Part shown: in pieces, positions 37,419-46,698 of the stretch
Layout: every line of letters begins with the position of its first letter
How positions within the stretch are numbered: position 1 is the stretch's first letter
Assembly: GCA_021732445.1 (NCBI GenBank)
Contig: JAKFUZ010000015.1
Coordinates: 1-64,000, forward strand
Direction of reading: 5' to 3'
DNA length: 64,000 bases
Origin: Sphingomonas sp.
GTDB taxonomy: Bacteria > Pseudomonadota > Alphaproteobacteria > Sphingomonadales > Sphingomonadaceae
Program-made: the position numbers and the translations under genes
The notes under the pieces: model-generated
Seen by the model: only the letters and a program-made list of their open reading frames with translations
Told to the model about the DNA's origin: nothing
Database searches by the model: none

Positions 37419-38585
37419 TCAAAAACCGTCGGGCAGCGAGATCGGGCCGACCGCGTTCCGATAGCACCGTATCGCATAACGATCCGTCATCCCGGCGATG
37501 AAATCGGCAAGGTGCCGGCTGCGCTGCGGTTGGGCGGCCGGCAAGCGGACGCGCCATTCATCGGGCAGCAGCGCCGGGTCCGCATCATATGCCGCAAACA
37601 GCCCCGACACGACATCGCCGGCGATTGCTGCCGCGGCAAGCTGGCGGGGATGATGATAGAGATTGGCATAGAGGAAATGTTTGAGCACGCGCTCGGCCTC
37701 GCGCATTTCGCGCGAAAAGCCAACGAGGCACTGGCCCGCCCCACGCACATCCTGCACCGACGCAACGCCGGACGCCGTGATCCGGCGGTGCGTTTCGTCG
37801 ATCAGGTCGCGCACCATGGCGCCAATCTGCGTGCGGACCAGCTCGCCCCGCAGCAGCGCTGGCGAAATGCCGGCAAACTCGCTTGCCACGGCGCGCCATT
37901 GCGCCGCCACCAGCGGCACCGCCAGAAGCTGATCGAGGCTGAGCAGCCCGGCGCGCACACCATCATCAATATCATGATTGTCGTAAGCGATATCATCGGC
38001 AATCGCCGCGATCTGCGCTTCGAGCGAGGGCCAGCAGCCAAGATCCAGCGGGAAATCAGCATCAGCCTCGGCCAGCGCCCAGCCGGGTGCCGCCACCGGG
38101 CCGTTATGCTTGGCCAGCCCCTCCAGCGTCTCCCAGGTCAGGTTAAGGCCCGGCCAGCGCGGATAGCTGCGCTCCATAAGCATCAGGGCGCGCAGGGTAT
38201 GGCCGTTATGGTCAAAGCCACCATGCCCTGCCAGCGCCTGCTGCAACGCCGCTTCGCCGGCATGGCCAAAAGGCGGGTGGCCAATGTCATGTGCCAGGCA
38301 CAGGGCCTCGGTTAGATCTTCGTTGACGCCAAGCGCGCGCGCAATTGTGCGGCCGATTTGCGCCACTTCGAGGCTGTGCGTCAGGCGGACGCGGAAATGG
38401 TCGCCATCGGGAGCCATGAATACTTGCGTCTTGTGGCGCAGCCGCCGAAAGCTGATCGAGTGGATGATCCGGTCCCGGTCGCGCTGAAAGGCGTCGCGGG
38501 GGCCGCGAGCGGTGCTGCTTTGTTCCTGATGCCGGCGACCGCGGCTGCGCTCCGGGGCACTGGCCCAGGGCGCAGGCGCGCTCAC
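37419..38585 (-). CDS. dgt: Deoxyguanosinetriphosphate triphosphohydrolase-like HD-domain protein
   Basis: The protein (388 residues from GTG at 38585) is an HD-domain dNTP triphosphohydrolase: RDRDRIIHSISFRRLRHKTQ, VRLTHSLEVAQIGRTIAR (first His), CLAHDIGHPPFGHAGE (HD) and the later DDIAYDNHDIDDG. It removes tripolyphosphate from dNTPs and so affects nucleotide pools. The GTG overlaps the stop of the SPOR/TPR gene by 4 bp. The frame is open farther upstream, but that part is antisense-type sequence unlike Dgt. Confidence 0.93.
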   Translation of the reverse strand: MSAPAPWASAPERSRGRRHQEQSSTARGPRDAFQRDRDRIIHSISFRRLRHKTQVFMAPDGDHFRVRLTHSLEVAQIGRTIARALGVNEDLTEALCLAHDIGHPPFGHAGEAALQQALAGHGGFDHNGHTLRALMLMERSYPRWPGLNLTWETLEGLAKHNGPVAAPGWALAEADADFPLDLGCWPSLEAQIAAIADDIAYDNHDIDDGVRAGLLSLDQLLAVPLVAAQWRAVASEFAGISPALLRGELVRTQIGAMVRDLIDETHRRITASGVASVQDVRGAGQCLVGFSREMREAERVLKHFLYANLYHHPRQLAAAAIAGDVVSGLFAAYDADPALLPDEWRVRLPAAQPQRSRHLADFIAGMTDRYAIRCYRNAVGPISLPDGF

Positions 38586-40948
38586 GGCGCCGGCACCCGC
38601 GCGACCGGCTGGCCCTTGTCGCTGGTGAACACGAACGCGCTCACGCCCGATTTTGCGAGCAAATTCACAAAATTCTGCGCTTCGGCCTGCGAGGCGAACG
38701 GCCCCGTCAGCACCCGGTTGGTGAAGCGCAGCGGCGTGGACCAGGCCGATTTGCCCTTGAGCGCTGGCGCCTTGTCGCGCACCGCAGCCCATGCCTTGGG
38801 CAAATCACGCGCGTTCGCCCCGCCCGACACTTGCACCCACACCCGCGACGGACTGGCCTTTGTCGCCTTTTCATCGGCAGCTCTGGCTGTGGCCGCCAGC
38901 TTGTCCGCTGCCTTTTTCTCGGCGGCCTTTTTGTCAGCAGCATTCTTGTCGGCGGCGGCTTTATCAGCCAGCTTTTTGTCGGTGGCCGACTTTGCATCGC
39001 CAGCCTTCTTGTCGGCAGCCTTCTTGTCGGCCGGCTTGCGGTCTGCGAGCTTGTTGTCGGTGGCCGGCTTTGCGACCGCCAGCTTGCCCGTTGCCGCTTT
39101 TTCCGCCCCCGCCTTCCCTGTCGCCGCCTTACCTGTCGCCGCCTTACCTGTCGCAACGCGCGTGGCGGCGTCGTCACGATCAGCCGCCGTTGGGCGCGTT
39201 TCCACCGGGGCAAGCGCGGGCGCCAGTTTTGCAGGCGCTTTCAGTGGCGGATCGCGCTCGGCCGGGGGTGGCGTCGAGCGGGGCGGGCCAACGCCAAGTT
39301 CAGACGCGGGCACACCAATACCGGCAATAATCCTGGCGAGAATAGACTCCTCACTGGCAACCGCACTGGGCTGCGAACGGGGCGGCAGCGGCGCAGACGG
39401 TGCCGCGCTGATTGGCGCGGGCGCGGCATCCGCTAAACTGCCTGCAACTTGCGCGGCCGGCGACGTGGCGCGTTGTTCCGGCGCTTCGGTCGGCTCACCT
39501 GCCGCAACACCGGGCATCGGCAGCAAGGGCGCCGCTGCAACCGCCGCGGTTTGGGCGACCGCACTGGCCGCCGTCGCTGGCGCATTCGCAGGCCCGGTCT
39601 CGACGCCTGGGGAGCGCGCGCCAAAGGGCAGCGCCACGGCCTCCTGCTTCTCCGTGTCGCCGGAGCGCGCGCCCGATGGCGGGGGCAGCGCTCCTCGGGT
39701 AACAACCGCTGGCGGTTCGGCCACCAAAGCGCCGGCAGGCCGCGGGGCCGATATTCCCCCTCCGGGCGCAGGCAGCGGCGAGGCTGGCGCGCGCCCGGCC
39801 TCTGCCAGCGCCGGCGGCTGCGGTGCAGCACGCGGGTCGGGCGCGGGCGCCAGAGCGGCCGTCGCGCCGGTGCTGCCCGCAACCGGCATAAGAGGCGCTT
39901 CCACCGCCGCGCCAGTTTTTGCTGGCATGGGCGCGGAACCGGATCGGGGTGCGGCATCGCCTGCGACCGGAGCGCGGTCGCGCGGCGCGACCAGTGCGGC
40001 CGGGGGCACATTCTTGCCCCCCGACGCCGCGACCAGCGCGACCGCTACGGACGGTGGCTCGGCCCGGCGGCGTCGCCGGTCTGGCGGCCGCTTGGGCGCT
40101 GCGGCCACCACGGGCGCCGTGGCCGGTGCCACCGCCGCCCGCTCCGGCGCAAGCGGGGTGAACATCGGCGCAAGCCGGGCATCGGCGAGCCGCTCGGCCG
40201 TGGGCGCCACTTCGCCAAAATGCACGGCGAACGCGCGGTCAACCGGGCCAAGACCGCCCAGCCGATCGAAGAATGGCTGCAATCCGCTTGCCATCGACGG
40301 TGGCAGCGTCGCGGCTGCAATCCTGTTGGCCCCCGCAACGTCGCCGGTCATGGCCAGCACAAATGCCCGGACGCGCCAGGCGGCCCGGTCGCTGTGCCGC
40401 AACTGAGCGTCGATCTGCTCCAGCGCCGCCTCTCGCTGCCCCGAAATGCCCAGCGACAGCGCATAGCGGCGTTCGGTCTCGTCATCATGCCCGGCCTTCA
40501 GCGCGACCCGGTAGGCGCGTTGCGCCCGTGTCTGCTGGCCGACAAGATCAAGGGCCAGCGCCTGCTCGGCTGCAAAACTCACCGGATCGGCACCCAGCGC
40601 CTGCGCTTCGTCGAACAGCCGCAGCGCTTCGCCAGGGCGCTCGAGATGCACGAGTGCGCTGGCCTCGCCCGCTTTCAGCCGGGCGTTGCGGGGGTCCAGC
40701 CGCTCTGCCCTCGCGAAGAAGCGCGCAGCCGCCGTAGGATCGCCAAGCTTCAACGCCAGCTCGCCCGCTTCGATCAACGCCGGCACATTTTTCGGATCGG
40801 CGCCCAGCACCCGCATCTGCGCGGCCAGCGCATCGGCCATGGGTGATGGCGGCTGCACCGTCTCTACCTGCGAACCAGACGCGCCAAAGCTGGTGCCCGG
40901 CGCCATGGCAAGCAGCATCATGCCGAGATAACGTCGTTTCAAGCGCAT
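38582..40948 (-). CDS. Exported TPR protein with long low-complexity linker and C-terminal SPOR domain
   Basis: The 788-residue protein has a Sec signal (LGMMLLAMAPGTSFGA). TPR-like helices follow in about residues 30-230 (PALIEAGELALKLGDPTAAA, FFARAERLDPRNARLKAGEA). A 350-residue Ala/Pro-rich disordered linker comes next, then a Lys/Ala/Asp repeat region (about 590-695) and a C-terminal SPOR domain (SRVWVQVSGGANARDLPKAW, FASQAEAQNFVNLLAKSGVS). This predicts a periplasmic septal peptidoglycan-binding protein. It lies between ftsZ and dgt. SPOR-TPR proteins near division genes occur in other alphaproteobacteria, but the linker length is striking. Confidence 0.85.
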   Translation of the reverse strand: MRLKRRYLGMMLLAMAPGTSFGASGSQVETVQPPSPMADALAAQMRVLGADPKNVPALIEAGELALKLGDPTAAARFFARAERLDPRNARLKAGEASALVHLERPGEALRLFDEAQALGADPVSFAAEQALALDLVGQQTRAQRAYRVALKAGHDDETERRYALSLGISGQREAALEQIDAQLRHSDRAAWRVRAFVLAMTGDVAGANRIAAATLPPSMASGLQPFFDRLGGLGPVDRAFAVHFGEVAPTAERLADARLAPMFTPLAPERAAVAPATAPVVAAAPKRPPDRRRRRAEPPSVAVALVAASGGKNVPPAALVAPRDRAPVAGDAAPRSGSAPMPAKTGAAVEAPLMPVAGSTGATAALAPAPDPRAAPQPPALAEAGRAPASPLPAPGGGISAPRPAGALVAEPPAVVTRGALPPPSGARSGDTEKQEAVALPFGARSPGVETGPANAPATAASAVAQTAAVAAAPLLPMPGVAAGEPTEAPEQRATSPAAQVAGSLADAAPAPISAAPSAPLPPRSQPSAVASEESILARIIAGIGVPASELGVGPPRSTPPPAERDPPLKAPAKLAPALAPVETRPTAADRDDAATRVATGKAATGKAATGKAGAEKAATGKLAVAKPATDNKLADRKPADKKAADKKAGDAKSATDKKLADKAAADKNAADKKAAEKKAADKLAATARAADEKATKASPSRVWVQVSGGANARDLPKAWAAVRDKAPALKGKSAWSTPLRFTNRVLTGPFASQAEAQNFVNLLAKSGVSAFVFTSDKGQPVARVPAP
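38865..39170 (-). repeat. Lys/Ala/Asp-rich degenerate repeat tract
   Basis: Inside the SPOR/TPR gene, near-identical 15-bp units encode GKAAT three times. They are followed by many degenerate DKKAADKKA-type units. The tract would form a highly charged helix or disordered spacer in the periplasm. Confidence 0.75.
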
Positions 40949-41016
40949 ATCCTGCCGCTAAAGCGCAGCGACCGCCGCCTGGCAATGGCCAATATTCACC
41001 GCAAGGACGGCGCGAG

Positions 41017-41041
41017 GCGCGCCGGGGACAAGCCGGCGCGC
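41017..41041. terminator. Strong hairpin just after ftsZ
   Basis: GCGCGCCGG (41017-41025), a 7-base loop, then CCGGCGCGC (41033-41041): a perfect 9-bp stem six bases beyond the ftsZ stop. No T-run follows on the minus strand, so it may pause RNA polymerase or protect the 3' end rather than terminate on its own. Confidence 0.45.
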
Positions 41042-41046
41042 GACCA

Positions 41047-42570
41047 TCATTGGTTGTTCTGTCGATTGAGGAAGCGCGGGATTTCCACCCCTTCCTTGTC
41101 GCTCGGCGCGTCATCACGCGCGCTGCCCCGGGTGACGCTGGACATGCGCTCGAACAACGTGCCACCGGTTTTCGCGCGCGGTGCGTCGGCTGCGGCTGGT
41201 TCAGGTTCGGCGGGCACCTCGTCAGGCGCGCCCGCGGTCAACCACCGGCGCCGGACGCTTGATCCGGTCAGCGGCGCCGCGGCCGCCTCGTCCCCCGATC
41301 CCGACCCGATCGGCACCGCGACATCGCTTCCCAGCACCAGCTCGTCGCTATCGGCCGCCGAGGCCGCGGCAACCGGCGGATCGAGCCTGATCGGCGCGGG
41401 CGCCGGCGCCGCCTCGGCCGCCTCTGGTGCCGGTGCTATCGGGGCTGGCGCAGTCGCCGGCGCAGCTTCTGGCATCGCAAAGGAAACGGCCGGTGGCTCG
41501 GCCGGCGCTTCGTCTGCCACCGGTGCCGGTGCCGGATCAGCCGCGCGGCGCGGCGTCGAGAAACTGAAGCTGCGTGCAGGCTCCGGCACATCGGCCGGGG
41601 CGGCGACCGTGTCGATGCCGGTCGCCACGACGGACACCCGGATCCGGCCCTCAAGCTCGGGGTTGAACGCCGAACCCCAGATGATGTTCGCATCGGGATC
41701 GACCAGTTCGCGAATGTGGTTTGCGGCTTCGTCAACCTCCAGCAGCCGCATGTCCTCGCCCCCGGTGATCGACACGATAACGCCCTTGGCGCCTTGCATC
41801 GACACGCCGTCGAGCAGCGGGTTGGCGATAGCCTTTTTCGCCGCGACAATCGCGCGATCATCGCCCTCGGCCTCGCCGGTGCCCATCATCGCCTTGCCCA
41901 TCTCCTGCATCACCGATCGGACATCGGCAAAATCAAGGTTGATCAGGCCGGGCATGACCATCAGGTCAGTGATGCCACGCACACCCTGTTGCAGCACTTC
42001 GTCGGCCATTTCAAAGGCCTGCTTGAAGGTCGTGTTGGCGTTCGCGATGAGAAACAGGTTCTGATTGGGGATGACGATGAGCGTATCGACAACCTTTTGC
42101 AGCTCCTCAATGCCCTGCTCGGCGGCCTTGGCTCGGCGATTGCCCTCAAACGCGAACGGCTTGGTGACGACGCCCACCGTCAGAATCTTCTTCTCGCGCG
42201 CCGCCTTGGCGATGACAGGCGCGGCCCCGGTGCCCGTGCCCCCGCCCATGCCGGCGGCGATGAAGCACATGTGCGACCCTTCCAGCAGCTTGGTAATCGA
42301 GTCGATCGATTCCTCGGCAGCGGCACGGCCGATCGCAGGCTGCGATCCGGCGCCAAGCCCTTCGGTAATCTTGGCCCCAAGCTGAATGCGTTGCGGTGCC
42401 GAAGATTGCTTGAGCGCCTGCGCGTCCGTGTTGGCGACCAGGAAGCTGACCCCGTTAACGCCTGCCCGCATCATGTTGTTGATAGCGTTGCCGCCCGCGC
42501 CGCCAACCCCGATTACGGCGATGCGCGGTGTAAGCTCATCGGTTTCGGGGGGAAGAAATTCAATGCTCAT
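41047..42570 (-). CDS. ftsZ: Cell division protein FtsZ
   Basis: The protein is 507 residues, a tubulin-like GTPase. The core shows [18 protein letters not shown], the signature [15 protein letters not shown], and [12 protein letters not shown] long Ala/Pro-rich linker (about 330-480) leads to the C-terminal peptide [10 protein letters not shown], which binds FtsA. Alphaproteobacterial FtsZ often has such a long linker. The start is ATG at 42570 after ggtggag; the 14 residues of frame upstream are not FtsZ-like. It is the last dcw gene, 112 bp after ftsA. Confidence 0.97.
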   Translation of the reverse strand: MSIEFLPPETDELTPRIAVIGVGGAGGNAINNMMRAGVNGVSFLVANTDAQALKQSSAPQRIQLGAKITEGLGAGSQPAIGRAAAEESIDSITKLLEGSHMCFIAAGMGGGTGTGAAPVIAKAAREKKILTVGVVTKPFAFEGNRRAKAAEQGIEELQKVVDTLIVIPNQNLFLIANANTTFKQAFEMADEVLQQGVRGITDLMVMPGLINLDFADVRSVMQEMGKAMMGTGEAEGDDRAIVAAKKAIANPLLDGVSMQGAKGVIVSITGGEDMRLLEVDEAANHIRELVDPDANIIWGSAFNPELEGRIRVSVVATGIDTVAAPADVPEPARSFSFSTPRRAADPAPAPVADEAPAEPPAVSFAMPEAAPATAPAPIAPAPEAAEAAPAPAPIRLDPPVAAASAADSDELVLGSDVAVPIGSGSGDEAAAAPLTGSSVRRRWLTAGAPDEVPAEPEPAAADAPRAKTGGTLFERMSSVTRGSARDDAPSDKEGVEIPRFLNRQNNQ

Positions 42571-42682
42571 TCTTTGGTCTCCACCATGCCGCGGTTCCCC
42601 GCAGCATCCCAATCCACATTGTGTTGTGCACCAAGGTTAACGCTTACTCTAGCCCCTTATGATCGCCCGCTGTCGTATTTCC

Positions 42683-43945
42683 TTAATAATTCGCCCGGAA
42701 CGCTGCAAACAGGCGCGACAAGGCGCCAAATCCATGCGGCCGGTGAACAAGCTGATGCGCCGGCGTAATCGCGCGCAGATCAAGCGGGCTGGAAGCGGCA
42801 TATTGGGCAAGCCCGGCAAGCGTTGCAAAGGCCGGGCCGCTATGCGCCTCGGGCAGCGCCGTCAGACCGCGCGGGCGGCCGACGCGGACCGACCGGCCAA
42901 GCGCGACTTGCGCGTAATCGGCAATGCCCTTCAGCTCGGCACCGCCGCCGGTGAGCACGACCTGGCGCCCGACCGGTCCGCCAAAACCAAGCTCGGTCAG
43001 CACTTTCTGGATTTCACCCATTAAATGGTCGAGCCGCTGGCGGATGACGGAAATCAGCTGCGCCTTGGTGATGCGGGCGCCTTCGCCGGCATCGTCATCG
43101 GCAGAGATCGGCGCCACCTCGATCATGTCATGATTGTCGCGCGGCGAGGCATTGGCGGAACCGTGGAAGCATTTCATCCGCTCCGCCTGCGCCCGTCTGG
43201 TGCCAAAGGCGCTCGCAATATCGTCGGTAATGTCGGCGGCACCAATCGGGATCGAGGTGAGCGCCACCAGCATCCCGCCGGCAAACAGCGATATGTTAGT
43301 GATACCGGCACCCATTTCGACCAGCGCGACGCCCAGCTCCCGCTCCTCATCCGACAGGCAGGCCATGCCGGTTGCAACTGGCGAGGCGATGATCGCCTTG
43401 ACCTCAAGATGCGCCGACCGCACGCACAAATCCAGGTTGCGCACCGGCGACCCGTCAGCGGCGACGACATGAATGTCCACGCCCAACCTGTCAGCATATA
43501 GCCCGAGCGGCTGCTTCACACCCTGCAACCGGTCGAGCGTGTAGAGCGCAGGCTGCGCGTGCAACACCATGCGACCGGCCGGGTTGATCGACTGCCGCCC
43601 GGCCTGGAGCAGCGCTTCGATATCCGCCTCCTCGACCCGGTGGCCGCCCAGTTCCACCTCCACCGAGGCGACGTCAGACACCAGCCCGCCCGCTGAAAAG
43701 CTCACCCAGACATTCTCGATGTTGAGGCCGGCAATCCGTTCGGCCTGTTCAACCGCCTCGCGCACCGCGCCTTCGGTCGCCGCCATGTCGGCAACATAGC
43801 CGCGCTTGACGCCCCGGCTTTCACGCTGGCCCGTGCCCAGCACGACGAGCTCGCCGCCATCGACCTTTTGCGCGATCATCGCCGAAACTTTCGACGAGCC
43901 GATGTCGAGCGCGGTAATCAGTTCGTCGGTGGCGATCTTGGCCAT
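42683..43945 (-). CDS. ftsA: Cell division protein FtsA
   Basis: The 420-residue actin-fold protein tethers FtsZ to the membrane. Seen: ITALDIGSSKVSAMIAQ (phosphate 1), the FtsA 1C-domain region with RESRGVKRGYVAD, GAGITNISLFAGG (phosphate 2) and VVLTGGGAELKGI. The C-terminal ALSRLFAAFRANY can act as an amphipathic membrane anchor. It starts 4 bp after ftsQ stops; the frame upstream of 43945 lies inside ftsQ. Confidence 0.96.
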   Translation of the reverse strand: MAKIATDELITALDIGSSKVSAMIAQKVDGGELVVLGTGQRESRGVKRGYVADMAATEGAVREAVEQAERIAGLNIENVWVSFSAGGLVSDVASVEVELGGHRVEEADIEALLQAGRQSINPAGRMVLHAQPALYTLDRLQGVKQPLGLYADRLGVDIHVVAADGSPVRNLDLCVRSAHLEVKAIIASPVATGMACLSDEERELGVALVEMGAGITNISLFAGGMLVALTSIPIGAADITDDIASAFGTRRAQAERMKCFHGSANASPRDNHDMIEVAPISADDDAGEGARITKAQLISVIRQRLDHLMGEIQKVLTELGFGGPVGRQVVLTGGGAELKGIADYAQVALGRSVRVGRPRGLTALPEAHSGPAFATLAGLAQYAASSPLDLRAITPAHQLVHRPHGFGALSRLFAAFRANY

Positions 43946-43949
43946 GGCC

Positions 43950-44879
43950 TTATCCTTCGCTGGCGTTGGTGGGGGACGGGGCAGCGGCAGGCGCCCGTGC
44001 GGCGGCCGAGTCGGCAAGCGCGCGCAGGGCGCCCGCACCGGGCTTGCGCGCGATGAGTTCGCCGTCCTTGCGCATGTCAAATTTCAGCCAGCCCTTGCCG
44101 AGCAGCGGCGTTGCGCCTTCCTTGGCGGCAAATTTGCTGAGCGCGCGGCCAGCGCCATTTTCGGGCAGCGCCAGCGTTTCGCCGGTCGTGAATGTCAGGT
44201 TCCAGCGGCGGTTGCCGACCCAGGTCGCGGCCCGCACCATTGGCTTGAGCGCGGGTGCGGACTCCAGCAGATCGCGATAGGCAGGCGCTTGCGCATTCGC
44301 CCCGTCGCCAATCAGCAGCGGCAGGTTGGGCATCGCATCTGGCGACACACCCTCCAGCGCCCTGCCCTGCGCATCAATCAGCATCAACGCGCCTTCATGC
44401 TGCCAGATGGCGGCGGGCTCGCGCTCGACGATGTGGACCACAAGCCTGTCGGGCAACCGGCGTGAGACCTGCGCGTCGGCGATCCACGGATATTGCCGCA
44501 GCCGGGCGCGCACATCGGCCACATCGACCAGCGGCAGCGCCCGTGATTTTTGCCCCAGCACCACGGCATAAACGGTCATCGGGTCCATCCGCCTGGCCCC
44601 CGTCACCTCGATGCCCTGAACGCGAAATCCCGCCTTGCCGACCTGTTCGGCAAGCGCGACCGCGGCCGCCTGTGGCACCCCAAAATAGCCAAGCACGAGC
44701 AGTGCCGCCCCGGTGGTCGCACCCATTATGCTCCAGGTCGCCGCGCGGCGCAGCGCGGCCTCGGACACTGGGAGGGCGCCGATCGCCACATCGATCCACG
44801 ATTTTTTGGGCGCGCGCGCCTTACGCCGAGCGGGTTGCGCGGGGCGGCGGGCGGTGCCGCGCTTGATGGTGCCGTTCAC
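43950..44879 (-). CDS. ftsQ: Cell division protein FtsQ
   Basis: The 309-residue bitopic protein has a basic cytoplasmic tail (RRPAQPARRKARAPKKSW), one membrane helix near residues 50-70, a POTRA domain (FRVQGIEVTGARRMDP) and an FtsQ beta domain (QYPWIADAQVSRRLPDRLVV, REPAAIWQHEG). It connects early and late divisome parts. It starts with GTG overlapping the ddl stop by 4 bp. Confidence 0.93.
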   Translation of the reverse strand: MNGTIKRGTARRPAQPARRKARAPKKSWIDVAIGALPVSEAALRRAATWSIMGATTGAALLVLGYFGVPQAAAVALAEQVGKAGFRVQGIEVTGARRMDPMTVYAVVLGQKSRALPLVDVADVRARLRQYPWIADAQVSRRLPDRLVVHIVEREPAAIWQHEGALMLIDAQGRALEGVSPDAMPNLPLLIGDGANAQAPAYRDLLESAPALKPMVRAATWVGNRRWNLTFTTGETLALPENGAGRALSKFAAKEGATPLLGKGWLKFDMRKDGELIARKPGAGALRALADSAAARAPAAAPSPTNASEG

Positions 44880-45799
44880 AGGGCCTCCTCGATGATGCGC
44901 TGAACGAATTGGGCATAGGTCATGCCGCGGTGCCGGGCCTGTTCCGGCGCAAGGCTGAGCGGCGTCATGCCGGGCTGCGTGTTCACCTCAAGCAAAAACA
45001 GCCCGTCGATGCCCTGCTGGTCATCCCAGCGAAAATCGGCGCGCGACACCCCCTTGCACCCAAGCAACCGATGCGCGTCAAGCGCGATCTGGCAGCACGC
45101 AGCGCTGATTCCATCGGGAATCGGGGCGGGATAGACATGGGCCGTCATCCCTTCGGTATATTTCGCATCATAATCGTAAAAGCCGCTTTTGGGGCGCAGC
45201 TCGGTCACCCCCAACGCCTCGCCCGCCAGCACTGCCGTGGTCAGTTCGCGCCCGCGGATGAAAGGTTCGGCCAGCAACTCGGCAAATTCACCCCATGGGC
45301 CTGCCGCCGCCCGCGCAATGGGGTTTCCGTAATTGCCTTCGTCCGTCACAATCGCCACGCCAACCGACGAGCCTTCGTTAACGGGCTTTAGCACATAAGG
45401 CCGCTTCAGGGGATCGCCCGCAAAAAGGCTTTCGCTTTGCACCACACGCCCGCCGGGCATGGGGATGCCATGCGGCACCAGCAGCGCCTTGGTGAGTTGT
45501 TTATCGATGGCGATTACGGACGTCGCAAGGCCCGAATGCGTGTATTTCAGCCCCATCAGATCGAGCATGCCCTGCACCGACCCGTCTTCCCCCGGCGTGC
45601 CGTGGAGCGCGTTGAACACGACATCAGGCCGGGCGTCCGCAAGCCGGGCGGCCACGTCGCGGCCCATGTCGATGGCGGTCACGCGGTGGCCAAGCCCCGT
45701 CAACGCCTCGACCACACAGCCGCCGGTAACAAGCGACACCTCGCGCTCGGCGGACCAGCCGCCCATCAGCACGGCGACATACAAAGGGGTGATGCTCAT
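44876..45799 (-). CDS. ddl: D-alanine--D-alanine ligase
   Basis: The 307-residue ATP-grasp enzyme has LMGGWSAEREVSLVTGG, the ATP-grasp core YVLKPVNEGSSVGVAIV, and LLEVNTQPGMTPLSLAPEQA. It makes the D-Ala-D-Ala dipeptide added by MurF. The ATG overlaps the murB stop by 4 bp. Confidence 0.96.
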   Translation of the reverse strand: MSITPLYVAVLMGGWSAEREVSLVTGGCVVEALTGLGHRVTAIDMGRDVAARLADARPDVVFNALHGTPGEDGSVQGMLDLMGLKYTHSGLATSVIAIDKQLTKALLVPHGIPMPGGRVVQSESLFAGDPLKRPYVLKPVNEGSSVGVAIVTDEGNYGNPIARAAAGPWGEFAELLAEPFIRGRELTTAVLAGEALGVTELRPKSGFYDYDAKYTEGMTAHVYPAPIPDGISAACCQIALDAHRLLGCKGVSRADFRWDDQQGIDGLFLLEVNTQPGMTPLSLAPEQARHRGMTYAQFVQRIIEEAL

Positions 45800-46698
45800 G
45801 CGGGTTCCCCCACGCGCGCGATTTCCCACTCAAGGTCAATGCCCGACCGCGCCTTCACTCGCGCCCGGACCTCATCGCCAAGCGCTTCGATGTCGGCGCT
45901 GGTCGCATTGCCCAGGTTGAGCAGGAAATTGCAGTGTTTTTCGCTGACCTGGGCATCACCCAAAGTCAGCCCCCGGCAGCCGGCGGCATCGACCAGCTCC
46001 CAGGCTTTGTGACCGGCCGGGTTCTTGAACGTCGATCCGCCAGTGCGCGACCGGAGCGGCTGCGAGGCGTCGCGCTCGGCGGCGATACGGTCCATCTCCG
46101 CGCCAATCGCGGCCGGGTCACCCGGTGTGCCGACAAACGTTGCTTCCACGACAATGCAGCCTTTGGGCAGCTCAGAATGGCGATAGCTGTAGCCGAGCGC
46201 CTCCGCTGGCATCGTCACGACCGTTCCATCGCGCAGCACGACGACACACGCCGTCAACACATCGCTCGTCTCGCGGCCATAAGCGCCACCGTTCATCCGC
46301 ACAAAACCGCCAACCGTGCCAGGAATGCTGCGCAGGAATTCGAGGCCGGCAATACCCGCATCGCGCGCGGTTGACGACACCAGAATGCCAGATGTGCCCC
46401 CGCCACAGGTCATGGTCTGGCCGTCGCCCCATGCCGTCGCGAAACTGAACGCCTTGCCCAGCCGCACCACCACCCCGCGCACGCCGCCGTCGCGCACGAT
46501 AAGGTTCGAGCCAAGCCCAAGCGCCATCACGGGCACCGCTGGATCAAGGCCGGCAAGAAAGTCACGCAAATCGGCCATGTCGCGCGGCTCGAACAGCCAT
46601 TCGGCCGCGCCGCCTGACTTGAACCAGACGAGCGGCGCAAGCGGCGCGTTTGCGGTCAACCGCCCGCGCACCGGTGGCAGGGCGAGCAGCGCGCTCAT
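45796..46698 (-). CDS. murB: UDP-N-acetylenolpyruvoylglucosamine reductase
   Basis: The 300-residue FAD enzyme completes UDP-MurNAc synthesis. It shows [50 protein letters not shown] (FAD binding), MNGGAYGRE and [10 protein letters not shown], with the catalytic Ser region. It starts with an ATG overlapping the murC stop; the open frame upstream is inside murC. Confidence 0.96.
   Translation of the reverse strand: MSALLALPPVRGRLTANAPLAPLVWFKSGGAAEWLFEPRDMADLRDFLAGLDPAVPVMALGLGSNLIVRDGGVRGVVVRLGKAFSFATAWGDGQTMTCGGGTSGILVSSTARDAGIAGLEFLRSIPGTVGGFVRMNGGAYGRETSDVLTACVVVLRDGTVVTMPAEALGYSYRHSELPKGCIVVEATFVGTPGDPAAIGAEMDRIAAERDASQPLRSRTGGSTFKNPAGHKAWELVDAAGCRGLTLGDAQVSEKHCNFLLNLGNATSADIEALGDEVRARVKARSGIDLEWEIARVGEPA

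Noticed and set aside
38358..40406. 682-residue plus-strand open frame opposite dgt and the SPOR gene
   Set aside because: It consists of Ala/Ser/Gly runs that mirror the Ala/Pro/Lys repeats of the SPOR protein on the other strand. No start signal or homology is visible.
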